Source: VRUE01 sp963704515
GTDB taxonomy: Bacteria > Actinomycetota > Thermoleophilia > Solirubrobacterales > 70-9
Length of the DNA: 64,000 nucleotides
Assembly (NCBI GenBank): GCA_963704515.1
Contig: OY969913.1
Coordinates: 2,604,001-2,668,000, forward strand
Direction of reading: 5' to 3'
Below are positions 6,882-15,491 of this stretch, one piece after another (position 1 is the first letter of the stretch; every line of letters starts with the position of its first letter). The translations under genes and the position numbers were made by a program. The notes beneath the pieces are model-generated. The model searched no databases and was not told the DNA's origin. It saw only the letters and a list, made by a program, of their open reading frames with translations.

Positions 6882-8516
6882 TCAAATCTCCTCCGGAACC
6901 ATCTCGATCGCGCCGCTGGGGCACTCGGCGACGCAGAGGCCGCAGCCCTTGCAGAAGTCGAGGTCGATCTCGTAGAGCTCGCCTGGTTCGCCGAGCTTGA
7001 GCACGGCGTTGTCGGGGCAGACGCCGTAGCAGTTGTCGCAGGAGAAGCAGTTGCCGCAGGAGAGGCAGCGGCGCGCCTCGAAGAGCGCGTTGTCCTCGCC
7101 GAGACCGCCGACCACCTCGGCGAAGCTCGAGGCCCGGCGGGCCGCCTCGAGCCGCGGCTGCTCGGTGCGCGGCGCGTCGGAGTAGTACCAGGTGTTGAGC
7201 GTCTCGAACCCGGCGATCTCGTGCTTGACCGGCGGCGCGTAGGGCGCACCGCGCAGCCAGCCGTCGATCTGGCGCGCCGCCTTCTTGCCGTGGCCGACGC
7301 CGACGGTCACCGTGCGCTCCGCCGGCACCATGTCGCCGCCGGCGAAGATCCCCTCGTGGCCGGTCATCATGTTCGGCCCGACCTGGACGACGCCGTCGGA
7401 GACCTCGATCCCCGGCACGCCCTCGAGCAGCGAGAGGTCCGATTCCTGGCCGAGCGCGAGGACCAGCGAGTCGGCCTCGAGCTCCTCGGTCTCGCCGGTC
7501 GGCTGCGGGAAGCCGGCCTCGTCGAGCTCCATCCGCTCGAGCACCAGCTTGCCGCCCTCGAAGCGCTTGATCGTCGAGAGCCACTTCATCATCACGCCCT
7601 CCTCGGCCGCCTCGGTGACCTCTTCCTCGTGGGCCGGCATGCGGTCGCGGGTGCGGCGGTAGACGACGACCGCGTCGGTGGCGCCCAGTCGCTTTGCCGT
7701 GCGCGCCGCGTCCATCGCCGTATTGCCGCCGCCGTAGACGGCGACGCGCCGGCCGAGCCGCGGTCGCTCGCCCTCCTCGATGCCCGCGAGCAGGGACACC
7801 GCATCGACGATCCGCGCCGCCTCGCCCGCCGGGACGTAGGCGCGACGACCGATGTGGGCGCCGACCGCGAGAAAGGCGGCGTCGAAGCCGCCCTCGCGCA
7901 TCGCCTCGAGCACGTTGTCGACCTTGCGGTTCAGCTCCAGTCGCACGCCGAGCGCGAGGATGCGTTGCACCTCAGCTTCGAGCACGTCGCGCGGCAGCCG
8001 GTACCGGGGGATGCCGAAGCGCATCATCCCGCCCGCCATCGGCCCCGCCTCGTGGATCGTCACCTCGTTCCCGAGCCGGGTCAGGTGGTAGGCGGCGGAC
8101 AGCCCCGAGGGGCCGGCGCCGACGATCAGCACGCGCTTGCCGCTCGGCTCGGCCTCGACCTCGATCTGCCAGCCGCGCTTGATCGCCTCGTCGCCGAGGA
8201 AGCGCTCGACCGAGTGGATGCCGACCGCCTCGTCGAGCTCGGCGCGGTTGCATGCGGTCTCACACGGGTGGTAACAGACCCGCCCCATCACCGCCGGCAG
8301 CGGGTTGTCCTCGACCAGCTTGCGCCAGGCCCGCTCGTAGCCGCCCTCGCCCTCCTCCGCCTCATACAACCAGGCCTGGATGTTCTCCCCGGCCGGGCAG
8401 GCGTTGTTGCAGGGCGGCAGGCGGTCGACGTAGACGGCCCGCTCGGTGCGCCAGCTGCCGGTGTGGTTGGCGCGGCTGGAGCCGACGTCGAGGGTGATCG
8501 CGTAGGGCTTCTTCAT
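6882..8516 (-). CDS. NAD(P)-dependent flavoprotein fused to C-terminal 2[4Fe-4S] ferredoxin domain
   Basis: A 544-residue GltD/NfnB-like protein. The N-terminal region has two Cys clusters (CNNACPAGENIQAWL and CYHPCETACNRAELD) for Fe-S binding. An FAD dinucleotide fold (LIVGAGPSGLSAAYHL, about residue 130) and an NAD(P) fold (AVYGGGNTAMDAARTAKRLG, about 270) follow. The C-terminal about 80 residues hold CKGCGLCVAECPSGAIE and an unusual Cys-dense motif, CLSCGNCFSCDNCYGVCP. In this operon it takes the place of the separate PorD ferredoxin. It should pass electrons released by the PorABG complex to NAD(P), or the reverse. The ATG at 8516 overlaps the porB stop (ATGA). Confidence 0.9.
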   Translation of the reverse strand: MKKPYAITLDVGSSRANHTGSWRTERAVYVDRLPPCNNACPAGENIQAWLYEAEEGEGGYERAWRKLVEDNPLPAVMGRVCYHPCETACNRAELDEAVGIHSVERFLGDEAIKRGWQIEVEAEPSGKRVLIVGAGPSGLSAAYHLTRLGNEVTIHEAGPMAGGMMRFGIPRYRLPRDVLEAEVQRILALGVRLELNRKVDNVLEAMREGGFDAAFLAVGAHIGRRAYVPAGEAARIVDAVSLLAGIEEGERPRLGRRVAVYGGGNTAMDAARTAKRLGATDAVVVYRRTRDRMPAHEEEVTEAAEEGVMMKWLSTIKRFEGGKLVLERMELDEAGFPQPTGETEELEADSLVLALGQESDLSLLEGVPGIEVSDGVVQVGPNMMTGHEGIFAGGDMVPAERTVTVGVGHGKKAARQIDGWLRGAPYAPPVKHEIAGFETLNTWYYSDAPRTEQPRLEAARRASSFAEVVGGLGEDNALFEARRCLSCGNCFSCDNCYGVCPDNAVLKLGEPGELYEIDLDFCKGCGLCVAECPSGAIEMVPEEI

Positions 8517-9508
8517 GGCAGCAGTCCGTAGCGGCGGATGTTCTCGTCGGCCATCGCCTGCAGGCGGGCGACGATCTCCGGGTGGCCGGGCTCGCCGAAG
8601 AGGTGCGCGTAGCGACGCTGCGGGCGCAGGTACTCCTCGACCGGGACCTGGCGGCGGATCTTCGAGACGGCGGTCACCTCGCCGTCCTCCGCCTCGAAGA
8701 CCGGGAAGAGGCCGCTCTCCTTGACCAGGCGGGCGAGCTTGATCGTGTCGGCGGAGTCCGCCCCCCAGCCGAGCGGACAGGGGACGAAGACGTGCAGGTA
8801 ACGCGGCCCGCGCAGCTCCATCGCCCGCTCGACCTTCGCCTCGAGGTCGTGCAGCTCGGCGACGGTTGCCGTCGCCACGTAAGGGATGCCGTGCGCGATC
8901 GCGATCCGCGGCACGTTCTTGCCCTGGCCGAAGGCGTTGCCCGGGTGGGCGCCGATCGGCTTGGTGTTGGCGGTGCGCGCCGCCGGCGGCGTCGCCCCGG
9001 AGCGCTGCACGCCGGTGTTCATGTAGGCCTCGTTGTCGTAACAGACGTAGAGCACGTCGTCGCCGCGCTCGAACATCCCCGAGAGGCAGCCGAAGCCGAT
9101 GTCGACGGTGCCGCCGTCGCCGCCCTGGCCGATCACCCGCACGTCCTCGCGGCCCTTGGCGCGCAGCGCCGCAGCCACGCCGCTGGCCACCGCCGGGGCG
9201 TTGCCGAACAGCGAGTGGATCCAGGGCAGCTGCCAGGAGGACTCCGGGAACGGGGTCGAGAAGACCTCGAGACAGCCGGTCGCGTTGGCGGCGATCAGCT
9301 TGCCGCCGGTGGCCCGCATCGCCGCGTCGAGCGCGTATCGGGCGCCGAGCGCCTCGCCGCATCCCTGGCAGGCGCGGTGGCCCGAGGTGAGGCTGTTGGA
9401 GCGGTCCATGCGCGCCTGCACGGTGCGCTCCTCCGGCTCCAGCAGCCGGTTTCCGGCCACGAAGGTGCCCGACTGGTAGAGCTTCACCCGCTGCTCGGCG
9501 CCGGCCAT
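8513..9508 (-). CDS. porB: 2-oxoacid:ferredoxin oxidoreductase beta subunit (TPP-binding)
   Basis: A 331-residue TPP-binding subunit. The TPP/Mg motif is visible as GQGGDGGTVDIG followed about 30 residues later by YDNEAYMNTG. N-terminal CQGCGEALGAR and a later conserved Cys (ATGCLEVF) are the Fe-S ligands expected in pyruvate-type enzymes. The subunit decarboxylates the 2-oxoacid and sends electrons to ferredoxin. It overlaps porA by one base (TGATG) and the flavoprotein gene by four. The substrate is probably pyruvate, because the C-terminal region and four-part layout look PorB-like, but other 2-oxoacids cannot be excluded from sequence reading. Confidence 0.93.
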   Translation of the reverse strand: MAGAEQRVKLYQSGTFVAGNRLLEPEERTVQARMDRSNSLTSGHRACQGCGEALGARYALDAAMRATGGKLIAANATGCLEVFSTPFPESSWQLPWIHSLFGNAPAVASGVAAALRAKGREDVRVIGQGGDGGTVDIGFGCLSGMFERGDDVLYVCYDNEAYMNTGVQRSGATPPAARTANTKPIGAHPGNAFGQGKNVPRIAIAHGIPYVATATVAELHDLEAKVERAMELRGPRYLHVFVPCPLGWGADSADTIKLARLVKESGLFPVFEAEDGEVTAVSKIRRQVPVEEYLRPQRRYAHLFGEPGHPEIVARLQAMADENIRRYGLLP

Positions 9509-10761
9509 CAGTGCGACCTCGCGGCGACGATGCCCGCTTCGCGCAGCACGTTCTCGGCGTGCGGTCCGCTGCGGCCGCCGGCGCCCATCCGCGCCAGCTC
9601 GGCCTCAACCGTCGCCCAGTCCATGTCGAGGAAGTTGAGTGGCTCGAGCCGGTCGGCGACCGCGTCGGCGAACAGGGTGCGCAGCGACCGTTTCGTGATC
9701 GGCCGCCCGCCGAGGCCGGCGATCACCGTGTAGCCGTGCAGCTGGATGCCCGAGAGCGCCATCCGCACGTTCGCCGAAACGATGCCGCCTACCCCGACCG
9801 CCAGCGCCTTCTCGAGCACGACCACGCGCGTGGCGCCGGCCAGCGCGGCGCGCACCTCCTCGAGCGGGAAGGGCCGGAAGGACTTGATCGCCAGGGCGCC
9901 GATGCTCACCCCCTCCTCGCGCAGCTCGTCGATCGTGTCCTCGATCGTGCCCAGCACCGAGCCGAGCGCGACGACGACCGTCTCCGCGCTCTCGGCGCGG
10001 TAGCCGCGTACCAGCCCGCCGGAGGGGCGGCCGAAGGCGTCCTCGAACTCCGCCGCCACCCGGGGGATCAGGTCGAGCGCCTGCATCTGCTTGGCGTGGG
10101 CGAGGTACTTGACCTCGGCGAAGGCCTCCGGCCCGACCATCGAGCCGATCGTCACCGGCTCGGCCGGGTCGAGCACCTGGCGCGGCGCGAAGGGCGGCAG
10201 GAAGCCGTCGACCTGCTCCTGGCTGGGGACGTCGATCCGCTCGTAGGCGTGGGTGAGGATGAAGCCGTCCATGCAGACCATCACCGGCAGCGAGAGCTCC
10301 TCGGCGAGCCGGAAGGCCTGCGCGTGCAGGTCGACCGCCTCCTGGTTGGTCTCGGCGTAGAGCTGGATCCAGCCGCAGTCGCGCTGCGACATCGCGTCGC
10401 TGTGGTCGTTCCAGATGTTGATCGGCGAGCCGATCGCCCGGTTGGCGACGGTCATCACGATCGGCAGGCCGAGGCCGGAGGCGTTGTAGAGCGCCTCGGC
10501 CATGTAGAGCAGGCCCTGGCTGGCGGTCGCCGTGTAGGCGCGGGCGCCGGTCGCCGAGGCGCCGATGCAAACCGAGAGGGCGGCGAACTCGGACTCGACC
10601 GTGACGTACTCGCAGGGCGCCAGGCGGCCGGCGCGGACCAGGTCGGAGAGTCCCTCGACGATGTGGGTCTGGGGGGAGATCGGGTAGGCGCAGACGACCT
10701 CGGGGCGGCAGAGGGCGACCGTCTCGGCGACCGCGGCCGACCCCTCCACCTGCCTAAACAT
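9508..10761 (-). CDS. porA: 2-oxoacid:ferredoxin oxidoreductase alpha subunit
   Basis: A 417-residue alpha subunit containing the pyrimidine-binding half of the TPP site and the transketolase C-terminal-like domain. Diagnostic stretches are EVVCAYPISPQTHIVEGL near the N-terminus, TASQGLLYMAEALYNASGLGLPIVM, and GSPINIWNDHSDAMSQRDCGW, which is characteristic of pyruvate ferredoxin oxidoreductase alpha chains. The ATG at 10761 gives MFRQVEGSAAVAET, the usual start; a longer in-frame extension has no similarity. The start overlaps the porG stop by 8 nt. It sits between porG and porB in a co-directional operon. Confidence 0.95.
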   Translation of the reverse strand: MFRQVEGSAAVAETVALCRPEVVCAYPISPQTHIVEGLSDLVRAGRLAPCEYVTVESEFAALSVCIGASATGARAYTATASQGLLYMAEALYNASGLGLPIVMTVANRAIGSPINIWNDHSDAMSQRDCGWIQLYAETNQEAVDLHAQAFRLAEELSLPVMVCMDGFILTHAYERIDVPSQEQVDGFLPPFAPRQVLDPAEPVTIGSMVGPEAFAEVKYLAHAKQMQALDLIPRVAAEFEDAFGRPSGGLVRGYRAESAETVVVALGSVLGTIEDTIDELREEGVSIGALAIKSFRPFPLEEVRAALAGATRVVVLEKALAVGVGGIVSANVRMALSGIQLHGYTVIAGLGGRPITKRSLRTLFADAVADRLEPLNFLDMDWATVEAELARMGAGGRSGPHAENVLREAGIVAARSH

Positions 10762-11335
10762 GAGCGACCGCCTCCAGCTGGCCGGCAACCTGCTCGAAGC
10801 AGGCGCGGGCGGCGGTTGCGTTGCCCTCGCCCGCGGCGCCAGGAAAGCGCTCGCCGATCGCGGCCAGCACCGAATCGAGCCGCAGCCGCTCGGTCTGCGC
10901 GGCGAAGCCGCCGAGCAGGGCGGCGTTGGGCAGCGGCCGGCCGAGGTGCTCGCGGGCGATCGCCGTCGCCGGCGTGGTCAGCAGCCGCCCGGGCCCGAGC
11001 TGCGCGGCGAGCTCGCCGAGGCCGAGCTCCTCGATGCCGCGAGCCGTGTTGATCAACACGCTGCCGCCCGGGCGCAGGCCGGCGAAGAGGTCGACCTGGT
11101 GCAGCAGGGTCGGGTCCAGGACGATCAGCGCGTGCGGCTCGGCGACCGGTTCCCGAGTGCGGATCGGTCGGTCGGAGAAGCGACAGAAGGAGACGACCGG
11201 CGCCCCGGTCCGCTCCGAGCCGAAGCTGGGGAAGGCCTGCGCGTGGCGCCCCTCGTCGAAGCCGGCGACGGAGAGCAGCTCGGCGGCCGTGACCACGCCC
11301 TGCCCGCCACGCCCGTGGATCCTCGCCTCGAACAC
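10754..11335 (-). CDS. porG: 2-oxoacid:ferredoxin oxidoreductase gamma subunit
   Basis: A 193-residue gamma subunit, recognised by the opening MFEARIHGRGGQGVVTAAELL and by AQAFPSFGSERTGAPVVSFCRFSD, both strongly conserved in PorG. It bridges the alpha and beta chains and contributes to CoA binding. It begins with the GTG at 11335 and is the first gene of a four-gene operon running porG, porA, porB, flavoprotein. The divergent secreted-propeller gene starts 160 nt away. That gap carries no further gene and should contain both promoters; I see no clear operator in it. Confidence 0.94.
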   Translation of the reverse strand: MFEARIHGRGGQGVVTAAELLSVAGFDEGRHAQAFPSFGSERTGAPVVSFCRFSDRPIRTREPVAEPHALIVLDPTLLHQVDLFAGLRPGGSVLINTARGIEELGLGELAAQLGPGRLLTTPATAIAREHLGRPLPNAALLGGFAAQTERLRLDSVLAAIGERFPGAAGEGNATAARACFEQVAGQLEAVAHV

Positions 11336-11495
11336 CTGTTCACCGTACGGGCGCGGCGTCGCCGTTCCATCCGGGGCAGCTACGGATTCTGGCTCGCCGG
11401 CACTTCGGCCGAGACCGCAACACCGGCCGGTCGGCTCGGTTGACTAGCCTCAGGGCGAGAAAGACGAAAAGCGCAGACACGAGGGGGAATGCCAG

Positions 11496-13106
11496 ATGAG
11501 TCCCAGGTCGGCGCCGCGAGCCGGTGCCCACGGAAAGTTCCTGTCCCTGCTGATCGCGATCGCCGTCGCCGCCCTGGCGCTGCCGGCGGTGGCAAGCGCG
11601 GCGGACAGCGTCTACTGGTCGAACGGCCTGGGGGCCAAGATCTCCCATGCGAACCTCGACGGCAGCGGCGGGGGCGGTGACCTCGGCACTCCGGGCGTGA
11701 CCCCGGAAATCCCCACCGGCGTCGCGATCGACGCGACGACCGGTCGCATCTACTGGGCAGACCGAGGCGACAACGCGATCTACTACGCGAACCTCAACGG
11801 CAGCGGCGCCGGCAAGCTCTTCACCGGCGGAGCAACGGTGAGCGATCCCTTCGGCGTGGCGATCGACCCGACCGCGGGCACCCTTTACTGGGCCAACTCC
11901 GAAGAAGACTCGATCTCCTATGCCCACCTCGACGGCACCGGGGGCGGCGACCTGCACACCACCGGCGCAACCTTGAACGACCCGCGCGGCCTCGCGATCG
12001 ACCCCTCCGCGAACCGCATCTACTGGGCCAACTTCGAAGGCGCCACGATCTCCTACGCCAACCTCGACGGCACGGGCGGCGGCGGCGACCTCGACACGAC
12101 CGGGGCGACGGTGGAACGCCCGATGGGCCTTGCCATCGACGACGGCCGCATCTACTGGACCAACAGCGAAGCGCCCAAAGGCGTCTTCTACGCCAGCCTC
12201 TCCGGCGGCGGTGGCGGGGAGCTCAGTCCCGGCGAAGCGGAAATCACGGGCACCGACGGGATCGCGCTCGACCCCGGCCAGGGAAGGATCTTCTGGGCCG
12301 AAGGGAGCCTGCCCAATTCGATCTCCTACGCCAAGCTCGACGGAAGCGACGGCGGCGGGCAGCTGAACACAGCGGGCGCGACGCTGGAAGGTCCCTACTA
12401 CCTCGCCCTGCTGCGAGCGCCGCAACCGGCGCCCACCCTCCGCGTCCCCGAGATCTCCGGTCAGCAGATCGTCGAACGCCCGCTTTACTGCAGCCGGGGC
12501 GCCTGGATGTCCGACCTGCCGGGCGCCTTCCTCTACCAAGCGCCCGCCACCTACGCCTACTCGTGGCTGCACAACGGAGAAGCGATCGCCGGGGCGACCG
12601 AATCGAGCTACCGGCCGACCAAGCCCGGCACCTACGACTGCCAGGTGACCGCGGCCAACTTCGCCGGCTCGACGACGCAGACGAGCGCCGACCTGACCCT
12701 CCTGCGCGGCTACGCCTACGCCGGCGGCTTCGCGCCCGTCAACGGGCGCTGGGCGCGGATCACCGTGACCTGCACCGGCAACGGGCGCTGCAAGGGCCTG
12801 GTCAAGCTGATCGCTCACGTCGGCTACAAGCGCGTCGTGCACCGCAACGGCCAGCGAAAGGTGATCAGGCGCCGGGCTCTGCTGCCGATCGGCAAGCACC
12901 GCTTCTCGATGTTCCCCGGCCGGACCAGGACCCTCGCGGTGAAGCTGAAGCAAAAGGGCGTGCGCCTGCTGCGCCGCACCAGGCGGCACCGGATGCGGGT
13001 TCAGCTGCTCGGCCGCGACGTCGCCCACCGCGGCCTGCTCCTCAAGGCCCCGGGCAACGGCAGCGGCGCTCGCCACCTGCGCGCCTGGCACCGCCGCGCC
13101 GGCTGA
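11496..13106 (+). CDS. Secreted YWTN-repeat beta-propeller protein
   Basis: A 536-residue exoprotein. A signal peptide (LLIAIAVAALALPAVASA) is followed by about six LDL-receptor-like repeats. Each has a core such as GRIYWADRGDNAIYYANLNGSG, with I-Y/F-W-A/T-N/D and a downstream G-I/L-A-I-D, together forming a propeller (about 40-305). An Ig-like segment (AYSWLHNGEAIAGATESSYRP, about 350-390) and a very basic C-terminal domain follow. Start is the ATG at 11496 behind GAGGGGG. No catalytic residues are seen, so binding of polymer or ligand at the cell surface is the likely role. Glu is written mostly GAA. The stop codon sits 2 nt from palindromic element A. Confidence 0.85.
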   Translation: MSPRSAPRAGAHGKFLSLLIAIAVAALALPAVASAADSVYWSNGLGAKISHANLDGSGGGGDLGTPGVTPEIPTGVAIDATTGRIYWADRGDNAIYYANLNGSGAGKLFTGGATVSDPFGVAIDPTAGTLYWANSEEDSISYAHLDGTGGGDLHTTGATLNDPRGLAIDPSANRIYWANFEGATISYANLDGTGGGGDLDTTGATVERPMGLAIDDGRIYWTNSEAPKGVFYASLSGGGGGELSPGEAEITGTDGIALDPGQGRIFWAEGSLPNSISYAKLDGSDGGGQLNTAGATLEGPYYLALLRAPQPAPTLRVPEISGQQIVERPLYCSRGAWMSDLPGAFLYQAPATYAYSWLHNGEAIAGATESSYRPTKPGTYDCQVTAANFAGSTTQTSADLTLLRGYAYAGGFAPVNGRWARITVTCTGNGRCKGLVKLIAHVGYKRVVHRNGQRKVIRRRALLPIGKHRFSMFPGRTRTLAVKLKQKGVRLLRRTRRHRMRVQLLGRDVAHRGLLLKAPGNGSGARHLRAWHRRAG

Positions 13107-13108
13107 CC

Positions 13109-13162
13109 GGGACGTGCCGTCCCTAAGCGGCCACCGGTGGTACCTAAGGGACGGCACGTCCC
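13109..13162. repeat. Palindromic element A (54 bp)
   Basis: Perfect 16-bp arms, GGGACGTGCCGTCCCT (13109-13124) and its complement (13147-13162), enclose a short loop containing CCACCGGTGG. It lies between two convergent genes, so it could serve as a bidirectional terminator, though no T-run follows. It shares the outer GGGACGTGCCG and an inner GGTAC-TAA with element B at 23665. Confidence 0.8.
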
Positions 13163-13178
13163 CATCGACCCGGGGCGC

Positions 13179-14174
13179 TCAGCGGGAGCGAACGGCGGCG
13201 ATGGTTTGGGCGAGGGTCTCGCGGGCGTCGTGGTGGGGCATCCAGTGCAGCTTGCGGCGCGCGCGGGTCGTGTCCATCAGGACCGGGCGGCGGACGGCCT
13301 CGATCCAGGCCGCCTCGTCGGGCAGGAAGGGGACCAGGGCGACGGCCTCGGCGGCGACGCCGACCGCCAGATGCGGGGCCGGGACGGAGTGCCAGCCGAG
13401 CGCGTGGGCGAGGTCGCTGATCGTCAGCTCGCCCGGGCCGGCGAGGTTGTAGGCGCCGGGCGGGCCGTGGCCGAGGACGGCGGCGCAGAGCGCGGCGGCG
13501 ACGTCGTCGTGGTGGACGAGCTGGAAGGGCACGCCGGGATCGGGAAGGACGGGGCGCAGCTCCGGCACCTTGCCCAGCGCCCAGCGCAGCGGGCCCGGAA
13601 TGCGCTGGCCGATCGCCAGCAGCGGGATCAGGTCGAGCAGCAGGGTCGCCTCCGGGCCGGCGACGATGCAGGGGCGGAAAACGTAGGCGTCGGTGCGCGA
13701 GTCGGCGAGCGCCTCCTCGAGCTCGCCCTCGACCGCCGCCTTGTGGGCGGCGTAGGGATGGCGCGAGGCGCCGCGCACCGGCTCGTCCTCGTCGAGCAGC
13801 GCAGGCATCCCGCGGCCGAAGCCGTATGCGGCCACCGAGGAGGTGTAGACGAGGCGCTTGGCGCCGGCCGCGGCCGCCGCCTCGAAGACGTTGCGCGAGC
13901 CGCTCAGGTTGACCTCGCGACTATCGCCACCGCCGGCGACGATCACGAAGGCGAGGTGGACGACGACGTCGGCGTCCTCGACCAGGGCGTCGACCGCCTC
14001 GCGGTCGAGCACGTCGCCGCGCCGGTACTCGGTCTTCTCCCAGCCCTGTCCGGCGATGTCGAAGGGCCGCCGCGCCATGCCGATCACCCGCTCGACCTCG
14101 GGCATCCGCTCGAGGGCCGAGATGAAGGGGCGCCCGATCTCGCCGGTGGGGCCGGTGACTGCGACGGTCAGCAT
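13179..14174 (-). CDS. NAD-dependent epimerase/dehydratase (extended SDR)
   Basis: A 331-residue extended short-chain dehydrogenase. The nucleotide-binding glycine motif GPTGEIG is at residues 8-14. Asp/Val around DVLDREAVDALVEDADVVVHLA form the adenine pocket. The catalytic Ser-Ser (LVYTSSVAAYG) and Tyr-x3-Lys (HPYAAHKAA) are in place. Such enzymes modify nucleotide sugars or other polyols; the substrate cannot be read from the sequence. It starts at the ATG at 14174 and has 37 nt between its start and the toxin stop upstream. Convergent with the propeller gene across palindromic element A. Confidence 0.9.
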   Translation of the reverse strand: MLTVAVTGPTGEIGRPFISALERMPEVERVIGMARRPFDIAGQGWEKTEYRRGDVLDREAVDALVEDADVVVHLAFVIVAGGGDSREVNLSGSRNVFEAAAAAGAKRLVYTSSVAAYGFGRGMPALLDEDEPVRGASRHPYAAHKAAVEGELEEALADSRTDAYVFRPCIVAGPEATLLLDLIPLLAIGQRIPGPLRWALGKVPELRPVLPDPGVPFQLVHHDDVAAALCAAVLGHGPPGAYNLAGPGELTISDLAHALGWHSVPAPHLAVGVAAEAVALVPFLPDEAAWIEAVRRPVLMDTTRARRKLHWMPHHDARETLAQTIAAVRSR

Positions 14175-14211
14175 GCTGCGATTCTGGCGGAATGCGAGAG
14201 GCGGCGGCAGC

Positions 14212-14628
14212 CTAGGCGCCGACGTCGACGATCTCGATCAGCTGCTCGAGGCCGCGTAGATCCTTGGGATTCAGCGTGTAGAGCGGCAGTTGGTGGGCGA
14301 GCGCAGTGGCGGCGATCATCAGATCGATCGAGCGTCCGCCACGCGGCTTGCGACCGACGGCAATCGTCGCCACGTAGATGCTGCCGTACGCCCGCGCGCA
14401 CTCAGAGTTGAAGGAAAGCGGTTCGATCTCCGCCTCGAAACGCTGGAGCCGATGCTGCCGCCGCGCACGCTGCAGGTCGTCGGCTGCCGCGTGTGGGCCG
14501 GCCGTCAGCTCCGCGAGCGTCAACGTCGAGATCGCGATCTCCGCCGGCAAACGAACTGGATCGACCTCGTCGTACCGGATCACCACCGACGTATCGAGCA
14601 GGCCGCGCCCCGAAGGGGGCTCATCCAC
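14212..14628 (-). CDS. vapC: PIN-domain toxin of a Phd-type pair
   Basis: A 138-residue PIN nuclease. Key acidic residues are Asp12 in GLLDTSVVIRY, Glu in LTLAELTAG and Asp in SIDLMIAATAL, with TLNPKDLRGL near the end giving the last acidic/Asn positions. I start it at the GTG at 14628, inside the last codons of the antitoxin gene, giving an 8-nt overlap; any longer in-frame start would run through the antitoxin in the wrong frame. It is likely an RNase toxin neutralised by the upstream Phd/YefM-type protein rather than a VapB, so the symbol is used in the broad sense. Confidence 0.88.
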   Translation of the reverse strand: MDEPPSGRGLLDTSVVIRYDEVDPVRLPAEIAISTLTLAELTAGPHAAADDLQRARRQHRLQRFEAEIEPLSFNSECARAYGSIYVATIAVGRKPRGGRSIDLMIAATALAHQLPLYTLNPKDLRGLEQLIEIVDVGA

Positions 14629-14875
14629 GGGGCGTAGGATCCTGATCGACGTAGCGGTCGATGTCGGCGCGGAACTCCTCGAAGTCGATGTGGGGGGAAC
14701 CTGCGAATGCCGCAAGGAACGCGTCGCGAGAGATGAACTCTCGGGACCGGTACGGGCGTAGCTCACCGACCGGCTTCCCGTTCCGGGTGACGATGAAGTC
14801 CTCACCGCCATCCAGCGCCCGCATGATCTCGCCGCTGTTGTTGCGCAGTTCCCGCTGGGTCAGCTTCCGCGTCAT
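14621..14875 (-). CDS. Phd/YefM-type antitoxin
   Basis: An 84-residue antitoxin beginning MTRKLTQRELRNNSGEIMRAL. The N-terminal Phd/YefM DNA-binding fold is followed by the characteristic FIVTRNGKPVGELRPY strand pair. The C-terminal acidic tail (DFEEFRADIDRY) should thread into the PIN toxin. I use the ATG at 14875; a GTG three codons upstream is possible. It is the first gene of the pair and overlaps the toxin by 8 nt. Its 5' part also overlaps by 74 nt the end of the gene at 14802. Together with that gene's odd C-terminus, this suggests the pair was inserted there. Confidence 0.9.
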   Translation of the reverse strand: MTRKLTQRELRNNSGEIMRALDGGEDFIVTRNGKPVGELRPYRSREFISRDAFLAAFAGSPHIDFEEFRADIDRYVDQDPTPRG

Positions 14876-15491
14876 TGAATTCACTGTAGCACGGGTGCGC
14901 CGCTGAAATTCGGCTTTCCAAAAGGGAATTCGCCAGGGCGACCGGGAGACCGCCGGGTGCGCCTCCGGGCAGAACGCCGAACAGCGCCCGGCGGGCCGAG
15001 ACCCAGGCCAGAGGGCGTTTCAATACCCTGATTCGCAGACCGCGGGCGGCGAGCTCGCGAACCGCGAGCGCGGTCAGCGCTCGGTCCGTCGTCAAATCGG
15101 CCCGCAGCAGGACGGCGCTCGGTGCGACGCTCGACTCGCTGAGGAAGGCCCGAAGCAGGACCGGCGCGACGTGCAACACGGCGACCGAGTCGCGGACCAG
15201 CGGCAGCGCGGCCCGCACGGCGTCGAGGTCGACCGGCTCGACCCCCACCGCGAGGTGACAGGTGTGGCCGCGGGCGGCGGCGCACAACTCCGGCAGGTGC
15301 GCGGCGAGCCGCTCCTCGAGCTCGCGCGCCCCTTGGGAGGCGAGCAGGGTCGGACGCGGAAGCCGGCCGCCGACGTCGATCAGCAGCCCGGCGCGGTCGG
15401 GGTCCGAGCCGGCGCAGGCGAGCGCCGCGGCGGCGGCGCGCGAGCCGCTCGCCCTGCCGACGCTCGTCACCAGGACTAGCGGGCCGTTCAC
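14802..15491 (-). CDS. Protein of unknown function in TadE cluster, probably truncated at its 3' end
   Basis: About 229 residues that I do not recognise with confidence. It starts at a GTG at 15491 that overlaps the stop of the TadE-like gene by 4 nt. The N-terminus, GPLVLVTSVGRASGSRAAAAALA, looks like a degenerate P-loop/CpaE-like start, followed by LLIDVGGR. That suggests a MinD/CpaE-related regulator of the pilus cluster, but the Walker Lys is missing. The last about 35 residues (from about SAAHPCYSEF) change character and are read through the antitoxin gene in another frame. The original 3' end was probably lost when the toxin-antitoxin pair arrived. Confidence 0.55.
   Translation of the reverse strand: MNGPLVLVTSVGRASGSRAAAAALACAGSDPDRAGLLIDVGGRLPRPTLLASQGARELEERLAAHLPELCAAARGHTCHLAVGVEPVDLDAVRAALPLVRDSVAVLHVAPVLLRAFLSESSVAPSAVLLRADLTTDRALTALAVRELAARGLRIRVLKRPLAWVSARRALFGVLPGGAPGGLPVALANSLLESRISAAHPCYSEFNDAEADPAGTAQQQRRDHAGAGWR

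Noticed and set aside
6882..9608. A long frame joining the flavoprotein with upstream sequence
   Set aside because: Upstream of 8516 it is an out-of-register read of porB; the ATG at 8516 gives the proper N-terminus.
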